From: Vibrio sp. qd031
GTDB lineage: Bacteria > Pseudomonadota > Gammaproteobacteria > Enterobacterales > Vibrionaceae
Assembly (NCBI RefSeq): GCF_002100145.1
Contig: NZ_JXQD01000006.1
Span: 1 to 33,361 of the forward strand
Length of the DNA stretch: 33,361 nt
Direction: 5' to 3'
Position numbers and translations under genes: made by a program. The notes beneath the pieces were generated by a model. The model was not told where the DNA came from, searched no databases, and worked only from the letters and a program-made list of their open reading frames with translations. Shown one piece after another: positions 17,387-27,448 of the stretch. The first letter of the stretch is position 1. Every line of letters starts with the position of its first letter.

Positions 17387-19981
17387 GTGAAGTTCATAAA
17401 GATCACAGCGCTGCTTGCACTGTTTTGCATCGCTCTTGGGATAGGGACCACAGTTGGCCTCTATTTTTATCTCAAGCCACAGTTTCCAGATGTTGCCGTA
17501 TTAAAAGATGTGCAGCTTCAAACGCCTATGCAGGTTTACAGTAAAGAAGGCAAACTGATTGCACAGTTTGGTGAGAAGCGACGTATTCCGCTAAAACTCG
17601 ATCAAATGCCTCAAGAATTGATTGACGCGGTTATTGCCACCGAAGATAGTCGCTTCTACGACCACTTTGGCTTTGACCCGATCGGTATGACTCGGGCAGC
17701 CATTGTTGTCGCGACCTCCGGCAGTCTAAAAGAAGGTGCGAGTACCATTACACAGCAGGTGGCAAGAAACTTCTTCTTGACTAATGACAAGCGTATCATG
17801 CGGAAAATTAAAGAGATTTTTATCGCAGTACACATCGAACAACTGCTGACAAAAGAAGAAATCCTTGAGCTTTACCTCAACAAAATCTACTTAGGGCATC
17901 GCTCCTACGGCGTAGGTGCTGCAGCTCAAGTCTACTTTGGACGTGAACTGACCGACCTAAGTTTGGGTGAGCTTGCGCTAATTGCTGGCCTTCCTAAAGC
18001 CCCATCGACCATGAACCCAATTTATTCGACCGACCGTGCCACCACTCGACGAAATGTCGTTTTGGCGCGTATGTTGTCAGAAAATAAAATATCGCAAGCC
18101 GAACATGACGCCGCTCGAGAAGAAAAGTTTAATGGCAAGTCTTATGGCGCGGAAATTGAAGCCCGTGCACCTTACGTGGCCGAAATAGCACGTGCATGGA
18201 TGGTCGATAAATACGGAGAAGAATCCGCCTACACCTCTGGAATGCGCGTATTCACAACTATCGATGCCAAGCAGCAAGCTGCTGCAACTGACGCAGCTAT
18301 CAATAACCTAATGGCATACGACCTTCGTCACGGTTATCGTGGTGCTGAGCGCGAACTGTGGAGTAGCGACCAACCTTCTTTCTCTGAGGCTGAAATAGTC
18401 AAAGCATTGCGTACGCAACCAAGCTATGGCCAATTGCGACCCGCTGCCATTATTGAAGTGCAAGAAAAAGCGCTTAAAGTCTATGTGAAGGACCAAGGTA
18501 TCCACACCTTAGAATGGGATGACATTAAGTGGGCTCGTCGTTTCTTAACCGACACTCGTCAAGGCCCAGCTCCTAAGGTCGCTGCCGACATCGCTGCTGC
18601 GGGCGAGCAAATCTGGGTTTACCCAAAACAGACTGAACAACAACTGGTCGAAATAGAAGAAGGGGTATTTGAAGAGCAACAAGTGGTTACCGCTTGGAAG
18701 CTTAGCCAAGTCCCAGCCGCCAATACCGCTTTTGTGGCGATGAACCCAGAAAATGGACAAATACTGTCGCTCGTGGGTGGCTTTAACTTTGTGCACAACA
18801 AATTTAATCGTGCTACGCAATCGGTTCGACAAGTCGGTTCTAGCATCAAGCCTTTCATTTACTCTGCTGCACTGGATTCGGGACTGACACTGGCCTCATT
18901 AATTAACGACACACCCATTAACCAGTGGGATCAAAGTGCCGGCACCGCTTGGCGACCAAAAAACTCGCCACCGACCTACTTAGGTCCAACGCGATTGCGC
19001 ATTGGTTTAGCCCAATCTAAAAACGTCATGGCCGTTCGCACGCTGCGTCATGTTGGACTGGACGAGACACGTGAATATTTAACGCGATTTGGCTTTGAGC
19101 TGGATAAATTGCCACGCTCTGAAACCATTGCTTTGGGTGCTGGTAGCTTAACGCCATTGCAAATGGCCCAAGGTTACTCTGTCTTTGCCAATGGCGGCTA
19201 TTACGTCGAACCCTATATCATTGATCGTGTAGAAACCCCGTTTGGTGATATCGAGTTCCAAGCAGCACCGGTTGAAATCTGTCGCAAGGATTGCACGCCA
19301 CTGCTTACTGAGTCAGAAGGTGGCGAAGAGTTTAATGAACAGGACGTCCACGAATTTGTTGGCCACGAAGAAACCGTATATGCGCCGCAAGTCATCACCG
19401 AGCAAACGGCATTTTTAGTGCGTGAAATGCTGTACAGCAATGTTTGGGGTGGCGGAAACTGGGCGAGAAACACAGGCTGGAATGGTACCGGCTTTAGAGC
19501 GCAGGCACTGAAACGACGTGATGTTGGTGGTAAAACCGGCACCACCAACAGTTCAAAAGATGCCTGGTACAGTGGCTACGGCCCAGGTGTGGTGGCGGTA
19601 TCATGGGTTGGTTTTGATGCGCACAATCGCGATCTTGGCCGCACCGCAGTGAATAAGAACTTCGACGCTAATGAACAAATCAGCGGCGGAGAAGCAGGCG
19701 CGAAAACGGCGCAACCAGCTTGGATTGACTACATGAAAGTTGCGCTCGCTGACGTACCGGAAAAACGTTCAAAAGTGCCAAACGATATTGTACGTGCTCG
19801 TATCGACCGTGAAACAGGACTTCTAACGCACAAAACCGATGAGACTTCTCGAATGGAATACTTTTTGAGAGGTACAGAGCCAACGGAGTCAATCTCTAAA
19901 GATCGTGACACATTCTCTGATGACCTATTCATCGGTGGGAATGATGACGAAGAGACTGAAGACGACGGCTCTCTGTTCTAG
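17387..19981 (+). CDS. mrcA: Penicillin-binding protein 1A (bifunctional)
   Basis: 864 residues from GTG at 17387, chosen because AAGGA lies 7 bases upstream and the start gives the family-like MKFIKITALLALF membrane anchor; a TTG at 17348 lacks this support. Glycosyltransferase domain with catalytic E86 in ATEDSRFYDHFG and EGASTITQQ; transpeptidase domain with SSIK (S485, K488), SKN (544-546) and KTG (716-718). The insert between them is the OB-like regulatory domain of PBP1A. The C-terminus is strongly acidic. It polymerises and cross-links peptidoglycan in the periplasm. Divergent from the pil genes and followed by a strong terminator. Confidence 0.96.
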   Translation: MKFIKITALLALFCIALGIGTTVGLYFYLKPQFPDVAVLKDVQLQTPMQVYSKEGKLIAQFGEKRRIPLKLDQMPQELIDAVIATEDSRFYDHFGFDPIGMTRAAIVVATSGSLKEGASTITQQVARNFFLTNDKRIMRKIKEIFIAVHIEQLLTKEEILELYLNKIYLGHRSYGVGAAAQVYFGRELTDLSLGELALIAGLPKAPSTMNPIYSTDRATTRRNVVLARMLSENKISQAEHDAAREEKFNGKSYGAEIEARAPYVAEIARAWMVDKYGEESAYTSGMRVFTTIDAKQQAAATDAAINNLMAYDLRHGYRGAERELWSSDQPSFSEAEIVKALRTQPSYGQLRPAAIIEVQEKALKVYVKDQGIHTLEWDDIKWARRFLTDTRQGPAPKVAADIAAAGEQIWVYPKQTEQQLVEIEEGVFEEQQVVTAWKLSQVPAANTAFVAMNPENGQILSLVGGFNFVHNKFNRATQSVRQVGSSIKPFIYSAALDSGLTLASLINDTPINQWDQSAGTAWRPKNSPPTYLGPTRLRIGLAQSKNVMAVRTLRHVGLDETREYLTRFGFELDKLPRSETIALGAGSLTPLQMAQGYSVFANGGYYVEPYIIDRVETPFGDIEFQAAPVEICRKDCTPLLTESEGGEEFNEQDVHEFVGHEETVYAPQVITEQTAFLVREMLYSNVWGGGNWARNTGWNGTGFRAQALKRRDVGGKTGTTNSSKDAWYSGYGPGVVAVSWVGFDAHNRDLGRTAVNKNFDANEQISGGEAGAKTAQPAWIDYMKVALADVPEKRSKVPNDIVRARIDRETGLLTHKTDETSRMEYFLRGTEPTESISKDRDTFSDDLFIGGNDDEETEDDGSLF

Positions 19982-20018
19982 GTTTACTGAACCAAACCGA
20001 CGCTCAAAATAAATGATC

Positions 20019-20044
20019 GCCCTCCATGATGGAGGGCTTTTTCT
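20019..20044 (+). terminator. mrcA intrinsic terminator
   Basis: Stem GCCCTCC (20019-20025) and GGAGGGC (20031-20037), 5-base loop, then TTTTTCT. It lies 38 bases past the mrcA stop, between it and the convergent oxyR. Confidence 0.92.
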
Positions 20045-20079
20045 ATCTTCGTATTTGGCTCAAAGACTCTAGTCGCGGA

Positions 20080-20967
20080 CTAAAACGAAATTAACGAAGC
20101 AATGGAGTCGGCCAACTGCTCAAACTTGGCTTTAAAGGGCGAACCCGGGCGGTAAGCCAATACAATGCTTCTCGACGGCACTGGTGCATCCGCTTTTAGA
20201 TAGCACACTCCATCTTTAATACGCTGCTCAGGTACAGCAAGTTGAGGCAACAAGGTGATCCCTCCACCTGCCGCCACCATATTTCGCAGCGTTTCTAAAC
20301 TGGTGGCTTTAAAGCTTTGATCGTCTTCAGCGCCAGCGGCAAAGCAATACCCTAGCGCTTGGTCGCGCAGACAATGTCCATCGCCCAGCGATAATACGAT
20401 CTTGCCATTAAGCTCTTGCATCTCAATTTCTGTGCGTTCGCTCCATGGGTGCGTATCCGGTACTGCAAGCATCATCGGCTCGTCGAATAGCTGAATTTCT
20501 CTAAATATTTGCGTCTCTTCTACCTGTGCTAAAACCACACAATCGAGCTTTCCTTGCTGCAATTGTTCGACCAACACATGAGTCTGCGCCTCGTGCAGAA
20601 ACAGCTCCAGCTGTGGAAACTGAGCCTTGAGCCCAGGTACGATTTTAGGCAGTAGATAAGGGCCCACTGTTGGAATAAATCCAATTTGGATAGGGCCTTC
20701 CATTGCATCGCCCTGGCTGCTTGCCATCTCTTTAAATCGACGAACTTCCCCAAGTATGGTTCGCGCTTGAGCGACCAACTGTTCACCGACATCGGTAAAC
20801 AACACTTTGCGGCTACTGCGCTCTAATAAGCTACTACCAAGCTCCTCTTCCAGCTTTTTAATTTGTCCACTCAGCGTAGGCTGGCTTACAAAACACGCCT
20901 CTGCAGCCTTACGAAAATGTTGATGCTCCGACAAAGCCACAAGGTACTCTAAATCTCTTAAATTCAC
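20080..20967 (-). CDS. oxyR: Hydrogen-peroxide sensor and LysR-type regulator OxyR
   Basis: 295 residues from a GTG giving MNLRDLEYLVALSEHQHF. With this start the redox cysteines in GHCLRDQALGYC fall at 199 and 208, the E. coli OxyR numbers, which supports it over an ATG-less longer frame. Helix-turn-helix VSQPTLSGQIKKLEEELG; peroxide-sensing pocket motif IPTVGPYLLP; GITLLPQLAVP near the end. Oxidation forms the C199-C208 disulphide and switches DNA binding. Divergent from the prx-grx gene, with an OxyR-type site in the gap. Confidence 0.96.
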   Translation of the reverse strand: MNLRDLEYLVALSEHQHFRKAAEACFVSQPTLSGQIKKLEEELGSSLLERSSRKVLFTDVGEQLVAQARTILGEVRRFKEMASSQGDAMEGPIQIGFIPTVGPYLLPKIVPGLKAQFPQLELFLHEAQTHVLVEQLQQGKLDCVVLAQVEETQIFREIQLFDEPMMLAVPDTHPWSERTEIEMQELNGKIVLSLGDGHCLRDQALGYCFAAGAEDDQSFKATSLETLRNMVAAGGGITLLPQLAVPEQRIKDGVCYLKADAPVPSRSIVLAYRPGSPFKAKFEQLADSIASLISF

Positions 20968-20979
20968 GCCATCAATTCC

Positions 20980-21016
20980 ATAGTCAATATCTATCAAAAC
21001 CATAGCACCAAACAAT
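20980..21016. promoter_or_regulatory. OxyR binding site between oxyR and prx-grx
   Basis: ATAG (20980-20983), N7, CTAT (20991-20994), N7, ATAG (21002-21005), N7, CAAT (21013-21016). This is the OxyR consensus of four tetramers at 7-base spacing, with only the last imperfect. It lies 13 bases from the oxyR start and so would allow autorepression and activation of prx-grx. Confidence 0.8.
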
Positions 21017-21097
21017 TGTACCTATCAACATAATTGAGCGATACTGTCCCTATCAAAGCTCATACGCTTATTTAAAACTCTTATAAAGGAACGCATC

Positions 21098-21829
21098 ATG
21101 TTTAGCTCAAAAGAAGGTAAGGCTGTACCGCAAGTGACTTTCCCAACTCGCCAAGGCGATCAATGGGTCAACATCACCACTGATGAGCTGTTCAAAGACA
21201 AAACGGTGGTCCTATTCAGTCTTCCCGGGGCGTTTACCCCTACCTGCTCATCCACTCACCTGCCTCGCTACAATGAGTTGCATTCTGTGTTTAAAGAGCA
21301 CGGCGTTGACGACATTGTATGTGTATCTGTGAACGACACCTTTGTGATGAACGCATGGAAAGACGATCAAGAAGCTGACAACATCACCTTTATTCCTGAT
21401 GGAAACGGCGAGTTCACCGACGGTATGGGGCTGTTAGTGGATAAGAACGATCTTGGTTTTGGAAAGCGCTCGTGGCGCTACAGCATGCTGGTAAAAAATG
21501 GCGTAGTAGAGAAGATGTTTATCGAACCTAACGAGCCAGGCGACCCGTTCAAAGTCTCTGATGCAGACACTATGCTCGAGTACATTGCCCCAGAACATAA
21601 AGTACAAGACGCAATCACCGTATTCAGTAAGCCGGGCTGCCCATTTTGCATGAAGGCTAAGCAAGCACTCATCGACAATAACCTTCAATACGAAGAGATA
21701 GTGTTAGGTAAGGATGCAACCAGCATTACCCTTCGCGCTGTAACAGGTCGAGAGACTGTGCCTCAGGTCTTTATTGGTGGCAAGCACATTGGTGGCAGCG
21801 AAGAGTTGGATGTCTACTTAGGCGCTTAA
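21098..21829 (+). CDS. Peroxiredoxin-glutaredoxin fusion (Prx5 type)
   Basis: 243 residues. N-terminal peroxiredoxin-5 domain (about 1-165) with peroxidatic C50 in [15 protein letters not shown]-terminal glutaredoxin domain (about 172-243) with the CPFC redox motif at 181-184 and [17 protein letters not shown], the glutathione-binding segment. The fusion reduces hydroperoxides using glutathione within one chain, as shown for the Haemophilus and Vibrio-type hybrids. ATG preceded by AAGGA at 7 bases. Divergent from oxyR with the shared operator upstream, so very probably peroxide-induced. Confidence 0.95.
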   Translation: MFSSKEGKAVPQVTFPTRQGDQWVNITTDELFKDKTVVLFSLPGAFTPTCSSTHLPRYNELHSVFKEHGVDDIVCVSVNDTFVMNAWKDDQEADNITFIPDGNGEFTDGMGLLVDKNDLGFGKRSWRYSMLVKNGVVEKMFIEPNEPGDPFKVSDADTMLEYIAPEHKVQDAITVFSKPGCPFCMKAKQALIDNNLQYEEIVLGKDATSITLRAVTGRETVPQVFIGGKHIGGSEELDVYLGA

Positions 21830-21859
21830 AAAGCGATAACACCTCAGCCAAAAAAAGAA

Positions 21860-21888
21860 AAGCCCCGTACCAAGTCGGTACGGGGCTT
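21860..21888. terminator. Strong hairpin terminator between prx-grx and argH
   Basis: Perfect 12 bp stem AAGCCCCGTACC (21860-21871) and GGTACGGGGCTT (21877-21888), 5-base loop. On the minus strand it is followed by TTTCTTTTTTT, a good terminator for argH. On the plus strand the T-run is weak, though the stem could also stop prx-grx transcripts. Confidence 0.88.
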
Positions 21889-21903
21889 CTTAGATTCATC
21901 TAA

Positions 21904-21936
21904 GAAAAAGCAGTGGTATTAATTAAGACACTGCTT
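21904..21936 (-). terminator. Second argH terminator
   Basis: Stem AAGCAGTG (21908-21915) and CACTGCTT (21929-21936) with a 13-base loop; minus-strand reading continues TTTTTCTT. Placed ahead of the stronger hairpin, so argH transcripts meet two terminators in tandem. Confidence 0.55.
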
Positions 21937-22030
21937 CTACGATTAGGTTCAAAAATTAGTTCATAAAAACGTCATTTTTTAATTTTTTCAGCGAATATAA
22001 TCAGTTACAGCAATAATTAATTGTTCACTT

Positions 22031-23905
22031 TTAAGCAACGCTCATTTTAGCGATTAGCTGCTCATCCAGATTCACTTCCAAAGCCACTTCATCACACGCG
22101 TGTTGACGAGGGCACTGTTCACAATCTTTAAGCACTTTCTCTGGTAATAAAGTTTTAGACGTTGGAATAAAGCTCTGCTTCATAAAGAACTCAGGGCTGC
22201 GTGTTAACACAAACACCTTCTTAATCGCCATCTGCTTAGCTTTGTCCACTAGGTGCGACACAATTGCGCTGCCTTGCCCTTGCCCTTGCCAGCCCGCTTC
22301 TACACCCAATGAGCGTATCTCTGCAAGACCTGAGTCATAGACATACAACGAAGCGCAACCAGTGACTTCGCCGCCTTGTTCTGCCACCGCAAATGAACCA
22401 ATATCTCTCACCAACTCATTGCGTGTTCTTGGCAAGTTCTCCCCCAGACCAGCCCAGTAAGTCACCATGCCTTCCAATGCATCGATATCGGTAAGACGGG
22501 CCGCTCGCACTTTCACTCCGGCATTGTCACGCTGTTCGATACGAATCTCGGCTTGCTCAACCGCAAACGCAACTTGTTTCGGCGATACCCCGCCCAACGC
22601 ACTGCGTTTTTCTAAGCAAGAGTCGATGGTTAAAATGTCATAAACGTCGGACTCGATGACTTCGGAGAACTGCTTGAGCTCTTCAAGCGAGAGCTCTTCG
22701 AGAGCACAGCCTTTATCGATTGCCGTCACCACCGCAACACCAACAATATGGTGCGCCTCTCTAAATGGAATATCCTTAGCAACGAGATAGTCGGCCAACT
22801 CTGTCGAGTTCGCGTAACCTTGTTTTGCCGCCTCCAATGTACGCTCACCGTTCACTTTAATGCCTTCAAAGCACAATGCTGCCATTTCCATGCAGTCATT
22901 CCACGTATCCAGTGCATCAAATAGGCCTTCTTTGTCTTCTTGCATATCTTTGTTATAAGCAAGCGGCAGCGCTTTGACGGTCATCATCATTGCAGCGAGA
23001 GCGCCATACACACGACCCGTTTTACCACGGATCAATTCAAGTGCGTCTGGGTTTTTCTTCTGCGGCATCAGCGAAGAGCCAGAGGTAACCGTATCAGCGA
23101 GCTCAATAAAGTTGGATTCGCCCGAGTTGTAAAAGATCATATCTTCAGCAAGGCGCGACAGGTGCAACATTGACAGCGAGGCAATCGACATTAGCTCCAT
23201 CACATGATCGCGGTCGGAAACCGAATCTAAACTGTTGCGTGTCGCTCTATGAAAACCCAAGTTATGGGCCAGTTTTTCCCTGTCCATTGGGTAGGCGGTA
23301 CCTGCTAGTGCACCCGAACCGAGTGGGCATGTGTCTAAACGTTGGATAGCATCACTCAATCTTGAGTAATCTCTCTCTAACATTTCTACATAGGCTAAAC
23401 ACCAGTGAGCAAACGTCACAGGTTGTGCACGTTGCAAGTGAGTATAACCAGGTAAGACTGTGCCTTGGTGTGCTTTAGCGACTTCAACTAACTTCGCTTG
23501 CAGTCTATCCAACCCAAGCAACAACTGATTGCCTTGCTGGCGACACCATAGCTTAAGGTCAGTGGCGACTTGGTCGTTACGCGAACGGCCGGTGTGGAGT
23601 TTCTTGCCTAAGTCTCCCACTTTGTGGATAAGTTGCTGCTCAACCCACGAGTGAATGTCTTCGGCATCAGAGCGTAAGATCTGCTCGGGATCTTCCATTA
23701 CCTCAAGTTTTAGCTCGTTTAGCGCAAGCTCTAGTCTCTGCTGCTCCTCTTCAGAAAGCACATTGACCGACAACAACGCTTTCGACCATGCAATAGAGCC
23801 AACGATGTCTTGCTCGGCCAATCGGTAGTCAAAACGAAGTGAATCGTTAAAGTCTTTAAACCGTGTATCTGCCGCTTGGGTAAATCTTCCGCCCCACAAT
23901 GCCAT
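22031..23905 (-). CDS. argH: Argininosuccinate lyase fused to N-acetylglutamate synthase-type acetyltransferase
   Basis: 624 residues, against about 460 for plain ArgH. Residues 1 to about 460 are the lyase: TGRSRNDQ (106-112), [10 protein letters not shown] (153-162, H156) and the fumarase-family signature [12 protein letters not shown] (276-287). From about 468 a GNAT domain begins at [12 protein letters not shown], with the acetyl-CoA loop in [11 protein letters not shown], and ends with a cysteine cluster C595, C598, C604. This is the argH(A) fusion known from marine gamma-proteobacteria; the added domain makes N-acetylglutamate, the first arginine intermediate. Separated from argG by a terminator and its own ARG boxes. 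Confidence 0.95.
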   Translation of the reverse strand: MALWGGRFTQAADTRFKDFNDSLRFDYRLAEQDIVGSIAWSKALLSVNVLSEEEQQRLELALNELKLEVMEDPEQILRSDAEDIHSWVEQQLIHKVGDLGKKLHTGRSRNDQVATDLKLWCRQQGNQLLLGLDRLQAKLVEVAKAHQGTVLPGYTHLQRAQPVTFAHWCLAYVEMLERDYSRLSDAIQRLDTCPLGSGALAGTAYPMDREKLAHNLGFHRATRNSLDSVSDRDHVMELMSIASLSMLHLSRLAEDMIFYNSGESNFIELADTVTSGSSLMPQKKNPDALELIRGKTGRVYGALAAMMMTVKALPLAYNKDMQEDKEGLFDALDTWNDCMEMAALCFEGIKVNGERTLEAAKQGYANSTELADYLVAKDIPFREAHHIVGVAVVTAIDKGCALEELSLEELKQFSEVIESDVYDILTIDSCLEKRSALGGVSPKQVAFAVEQAEIRIEQRDNAGVKVRAARLTDIDALEGMVTYWAGLGENLPRTRNELVRDIGSFAVAEQGGEVTGCASLYVYDSGLAEIRSLGVEAGWQGQGQGSAIVSHLVDKAKQMAIKKVFVLTRSPEFFMKQSFIPTSKTLLPEKVLKDCEQCPRQHACDEVALEVNLDEQLIAKMSVA

Positions 23906-24039
23906 AGTCGCTCTCCTAAAAATGCTCAGTCTTTCTAAACTGCTGTGTCTTGGGCTGTTTTAGCCAAAATTCACACGCTGAGGTTTATGCTGCTAAGGTA
24001 CGGCAAAACAGAATAAAAATAAAGACCAAAATGCAAATA

Positions 24040-24078
24040 AATTAATAGTTATTCACAAATAGTGCATTTAAATTTAAT
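24040..24078. promoter_or_regulatory. Pair of ARG boxes upstream of argH
   Basis: Two 18-base ArgR sites 3 bases apart, the spacing expected for a hexamer: AATTAATAGTTATTCACA (24040-24057) and AGTGCATTTAAATTTAAT (24061-24078). Each differs from the consensus WNTGAATWWWWATTCANW at two positions. They overlap AT-rich sequence able to serve as a promoter about 135-170 bases before the argH ATG. The rest of the gap 23906-24166 holds no gene. Confidence 0.75.
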
Positions 24079-24115
24079 TAGCGTAATAGCAAAAACTCGT
24101 AAGGCAACAAAAGAA

Positions 24116-24143
24116 AAGGCCTGTACGATTTCGTACAGGCCTT
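24116..24143 (-). terminator. argG intrinsic terminator
   Basis: Perfect 13-base arms AAGGCCTGTACGA (24116-24128) and TCGTACAGGCCTT (24131-24143) with a 2-base centre. On the minus strand the stem is followed by TTTCTTTTGTTG. It lies 23 bases past the argG stop and cuts argCBG off from argH. Confidence 0.9.
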
Positions 24144-24166
24144 AAAGTTATCTCGACGGAGATTGA

Positions 24167-25375
24167 CTACTTATGCGCTTTATTCATTGCTCGGATACGA
24201 GAAGGCAGTGAGAACAAACGAATGAAGCCTTCTGCGTGGCTTTGGTCGTACACTTCATCTTCCCCAAAGGTGGCAAACTCTTCAGAGTACAGGCTGTTAT
24301 CAGAACGTTTTTGAGTAACCACTGCTTGACCTTTGTACAGCTTAACCACAACCTCACCATTGACATCTTTCGCCAACTCTTGAGCAGCAGCCATGATTGA
24401 GTTACACAGCGGCGTAAACCAACGGCCATCATAGACAAGGTGCGCCGCTTTAATGCCTAGCTCTTCACGGAACTCAAAAGATGTCTTATCCAGCACCAGT
24501 TGCTCTACTGCGCGCAGTGCTTCCATCATGATGGTGCCACCAGGAGTTTCATAACAGCCGCGAGACTTCATACCAACAAGACGGTTTTCAACAATATCGA
24601 TACGACCAACACCATGTTTTGCACCTTTTTCATTTAGGTACACCAAAGCGTTGTACGGTGTCATCTCTTCACCATCGACAGCCACGATTTCGCCTTGCTC
24701 TACTTTAAGAGAGACATATTCAGCTTCATTAGGCGCTTGCTCTGGATCAACGGTCCACTCCCAGCAATCATCGTTCGGCGCGTTCCATGTATCTTCCAGA
24801 ACGCCACCTTCTGTCGAAATGTGCCACGCATTTGCGTCACGAGAGTAAATCTTGGTTAAAGACGCTGCACACGGGATATTACGCTCGGCAAGGTAATCGA
24901 GGCACTCTTCACGGCTTACAAGATCCCATTCACGCCACGGAGCAATCACTTTGAGATCTGGGGCAAGCGCGGCAAAGGCGCCTTCAAAACGCACTTGGTC
25001 GTTACCTTTACCTGTACAGCCATGACACAATGCGTCTGCGCCCACTTTACGCGCAACTTCCACTTGTGCTTTAGCAATAATAGGACGCGCCATTGATGTG
25101 CCTAACAGGTACTTACCTTCATAATAAGCGCCGGTTTTCAACGTAGGGAAAATGTAGTCAGCTACCATTTCTTCTTTTAGGTCAACCACATAACACTCTG
25201 ATGCACCCGATGCTTTGGCTTTTTCTTCCACACCCTCTAATTCATGATCGCCCTGACCTACGTCGGCAACAAACGCAACCACTTCACAATCGTAGTTTTC
25301 TTTTAGCCATGGAATGATCACAGAAGTATCCAGACCGCCTGAGTAGGCAACGACCACTTTATTTACTTTACTCAT
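24167..25375 (-). CDS. argG: Argininosuccinate synthase
   Basis: 402 residues. Joins citrulline and aspartate with ATP to give argininosuccinate. The N-type PP-loop [12 protein letters not shown] is at the N-terminus; [15 protein letters not shown] and the aspartate- and citrulline-binding [14 protein letters not shown] are present. Length and motifs are typical of the short ArgG type. AAGGAG lies 8 bases before the ATG. Third gene of argC-argB-argG, 79 bases after argB, and followed by a strong terminator. Confidence 0.97.
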   Translation of the reverse strand: MSKVNKVVVAYSGGLDTSVIIPWLKENYDCEVVAFVADVGQGDHELEGVEEKAKASGASECYVVDLKEEMVADYIFPTLKTGAYYEGKYLLGTSMARPIIAKAQVEVARKVGADALCHGCTGKGNDQVRFEGAFAALAPDLKVIAPWREWDLVSREECLDYLAERNIPCAASLTKIYSRDANAWHISTEGGVLEDTWNAPNDDCWEWTVDPEQAPNEAEYVSLKVEQGEIVAVDGEEMTPYNALVYLNEKGAKHGVGRIDIVENRLVGMKSRGCYETPGGTIMMEALRAVEQLVLDKTSFEFREELGIKAAHLVYDGRWFTPLCNSIMAAAQELAKDVNGEVVVKLYKGQAVVTQKRSDNSLYSEEFATFGEDEVYDQSHAEGFIRLFSLPSRIRAMNKAHK

Positions 25376-25454
25376 AGTTTTTCTCCTTGGGCCTCGAGGG
25401 TGACTTGGCGGTCATGTCTCGGGCTATTACATCAAATTCGGTTTATAAGGTTTG

Positions 25455-26240
25455 TTAGTCTGCTTGCGGAAGAAACTGCGTTCCTACACTTTCACCCGCT
25501 AATAATGCGTTGAGTTTGTCGACGTATCGCCAACTTGCAACCTGAATAGGTCGACCGAGTTCTTGTGCCGCATCGAGCGCAGCAAGTACTTTGACAATCA
25601 TGCCTTCGGTGATCACTTTGCCGTCGATTAATGCGTTAGCTTGCTCACTGTTTAGCGCTGGAATCAAATGGCCTTTACCATCAAGCACGCCACTGACGTC
25701 TGACAGCAGAACCAAATCACCATCGACTGCGCCCGCGATGGCGACGGCCGCTTGGTCAGCGTTCACATTCATGAGTTCACCGTCTGCCGTGATACCAATT
25801 GAGCTAATGATCGGCGTGATACCTAAAGAAAGCAGCGCTTGAACGGCACTGGCATCGCCCGGCTGAGCTTTTCCAACATGACCCAGCTCTGGGTCCAGTT
25901 GAGTCACTTCGGTCAAGCCTGCATCGGCAAGACTCAATCCCACACTTTTCACACCAGCCTTGATCGCTTCGGCTTGCAATAGCTTATTCGCCGTACCGGC
26001 TAGCGCGCCGGTTACGTAGTTTATTTGCTCTTTTGGTGTGACCCGAAGACCGGACTTTTTAACCGACTCAAGTTTAAGGCCGTTTAATAGCTCATCCACT
26101 AAATAACCGCCGCCGTGAACCAAAATCACACCTTGCTTGGCCGTAGCCTGATAGTGTTCGATCGCACCAAATAGTTGCTGCAGTGTATTACTACACTCTA
26201 ATGCTGCTCCGCCTAATTTGATAACCAATGGTGTCTTCAT
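25455..26240 (-). CDS. argB: Acetylglutamate kinase
   Basis: 261 residues from ATG at 26240, chosen over an in-frame start at 26255 because AAAGGA lies 6 bases upstream and the protein then begins [15 protein letters not shown] as in the family. Amino-acid-kinase fold: [53 protein letters not shown], and the Lys in EGMIVKV. Phosphorylates N-acetylglutamate. It is the short, E. coli-like type without the N-terminal helix linked to arginine inhibition. Confidence 0.97.
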   Translation of the reverse strand: MKTPLVIKLGGAALECSNTLQQLFGAIEHYQATAKQGVILVHGGGYLVDELLNGLKLESVKKSGLRVTPKEQINYVTGALAGTANKLLQAEAIKAGVKSVGLSLADAGLTEVTQLDPELGHVGKAQPGDASAVQALLSLGITPIISSIGITADGELMNVNADQAAVAIAGAVDGDLVLLSDVSGVLDGKGHLIPALNSEQANALIDGKVITEGMIVKVLAALDAAQELGRPIQVASWRYVDKLNALLAGESVGTQFLPQAD

Positions 26241-26295
26241 TTCATGTCCTTTCACGTGTGTGCGATTTCGGTAATATACTTTGTAAGATGAGCCG

Positions 26296-27300
26296 TTAAA
26301 CGAGCGCTGTCATCTCATCAAAACCGTAATGAATATTCAAACATTGCATCGCTTGGCTCGATGCCCCTTTGAGCAAGTTGTCGATGGCTGAGGTAAGTAC
26401 GACATACTCACCTTGTTGCTGCCAGCTAATGTCGCAATAAGGCGTTTGCTGGACTTGCTGTAAGGTCACCTGTTGCTGACCAAACAATCGAACAGCAGGT
26501 TTCCCCTCATACGCTTTTTCAAAAGCTTGCGCCACTTGCTCGGCGGTTACACCTTGTTGCAATTTTAAGGTGATGGTCGCCAAAATTCCGCGCTTAAAAC
26601 TCCCTAAATGCGGGTTAAAAATAACTGGGGCACCTAAGTGGGTTGCAATCTCTGGCTGATGACGGTGATTAAAAATGCCATAGGCATGCAAACTCACTTC
26701 ACAAAAGCTGTTGGTCATACTGGCTTTACGACCCGCTCCAGATACGCCGCTGGTTGCATTGATCACTGCAGGAAAAGCTTGGTCCACTAACTTTTGTTCA
26801 ATTAAGGGTTTGATCGCCAGTTGAGAAGCCGTTGGGTAACATCCCGGTACCGCTATCAGTTGTGCTTGCTTTATGCCCACCTGATTCCACTCAGCCAAGC
26901 CGTACTCCGCCGCATCTAGCAGAGCGTCATATTTGTGCTCGAAGCCGTAATAGGTGTCATAGAAGCCGGGTTGCTTTACACGAAACGCGCCCGACAAGTC
27001 GAATACTTGGCAGTTTTCATCGATAAAGGTGCTGGCTAGGTCATGGCTGACTTCATGAGCGGTCGCCAAGAAGACCACATCGCTTTGAGTCGCAACCCGT
27101 TGTGGGTCTTGCAGCGGCAATACTGGCAAATCGATCACCCCAGTCAAATGTGGGTGAAGAGTCGCCATCGCTTTATGTGCGTCGACACTATTGGCCGATA
27201 CATACAAACCTGCTAACGTCAGGTGTGGGTGTTTTGCCACCATCTGTGCCAACTCTGCACCGGTATACCCACTTGCACCTACTATGGAGACTTTTAACAT
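26296..27300 (-). CDS. argC: N-acetyl-gamma-glutamyl-phosphate reductase
   Basis: 334 residues from the ATG at 27300, the E. coli length; upstream in-frame ATGs at 27315 and 27309 are less likely. NADP-binding [14 protein letters not shown] (4-17), catalytic C154 in [19 protein letters not shown] and HRHQPEI. Reduces acetylglutamyl phosphate to the semialdehyde. First gene of the argCBG unit, divergent from argE. The Shine-Dalgarno sequence is poor for any of the three starts. Confidence 0.96.
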   Translation of the reverse strand: MLKVSIVGASGYTGAELAQMVAKHPHLTLAGLYVSANSVDAHKAMATLHPHLTGVIDLPVLPLQDPQRVATQSDVVFLATAHEVSHDLASTFIDENCQVFDLSGAFRVKQPGFYDTYYGFEHKYDALLDAAEYGLAEWNQVGIKQAQLIAVPGCYPTASQLAIKPLIEQKLVDQAFPAVINATSGVSGAGRKASMTNSFCEVSLHAYGIFNHRHQPEIATHLGAPVIFNPHLGSFKRGILATITLKLQQGVTAEQVAQAFEKAYEGKPAVRLFGQQQVTLQQVQQTPYCDISWQQQGEYVVLTSAIDNLLKGASSQAMQCLNIHYGFDEMTALV

Positions 27301-27364
27301 CAACGACATTCCCATTTTCTTAAACTTGCTATTTTCGAGTATAAATTTACCCTTTTAGCTTTAT

Positions 27365-27403
27365 TTTGAGTTTTTATTCACTTATTGTGATTTATTATGT
27401 GTT
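27365..27403. promoter_or_regulatory. ARG-box pair between argC and argE
   Basis: TTTGAGTTTTTATTCACT (27365-27382) matches the ArgR consensus with one mismatch. After 3 bases comes a second box, 27386-27403, whose left half TGTGATT is good and right half poor. They sit in the divergent gap, downstream of and overlapping the argC promoter. Confidence 0.8.
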
Positions 27404-27429
27404 TTACAGTTTTCATCGTGAGCTGTCAA
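27401..27429 (-). promoter_or_regulatory. argC: argC promoter
   Basis: On the minus strand an exact TTGACA (27429-27424), 17-base spacer and TAAAAC (27406-27401). Predicted transcription start near 27394, inside the ARG boxes, so ArgR binding would block it. Confidence 0.7.
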
Positions 27430-27448
27430 TAGTAGATAAGGTATTTAC

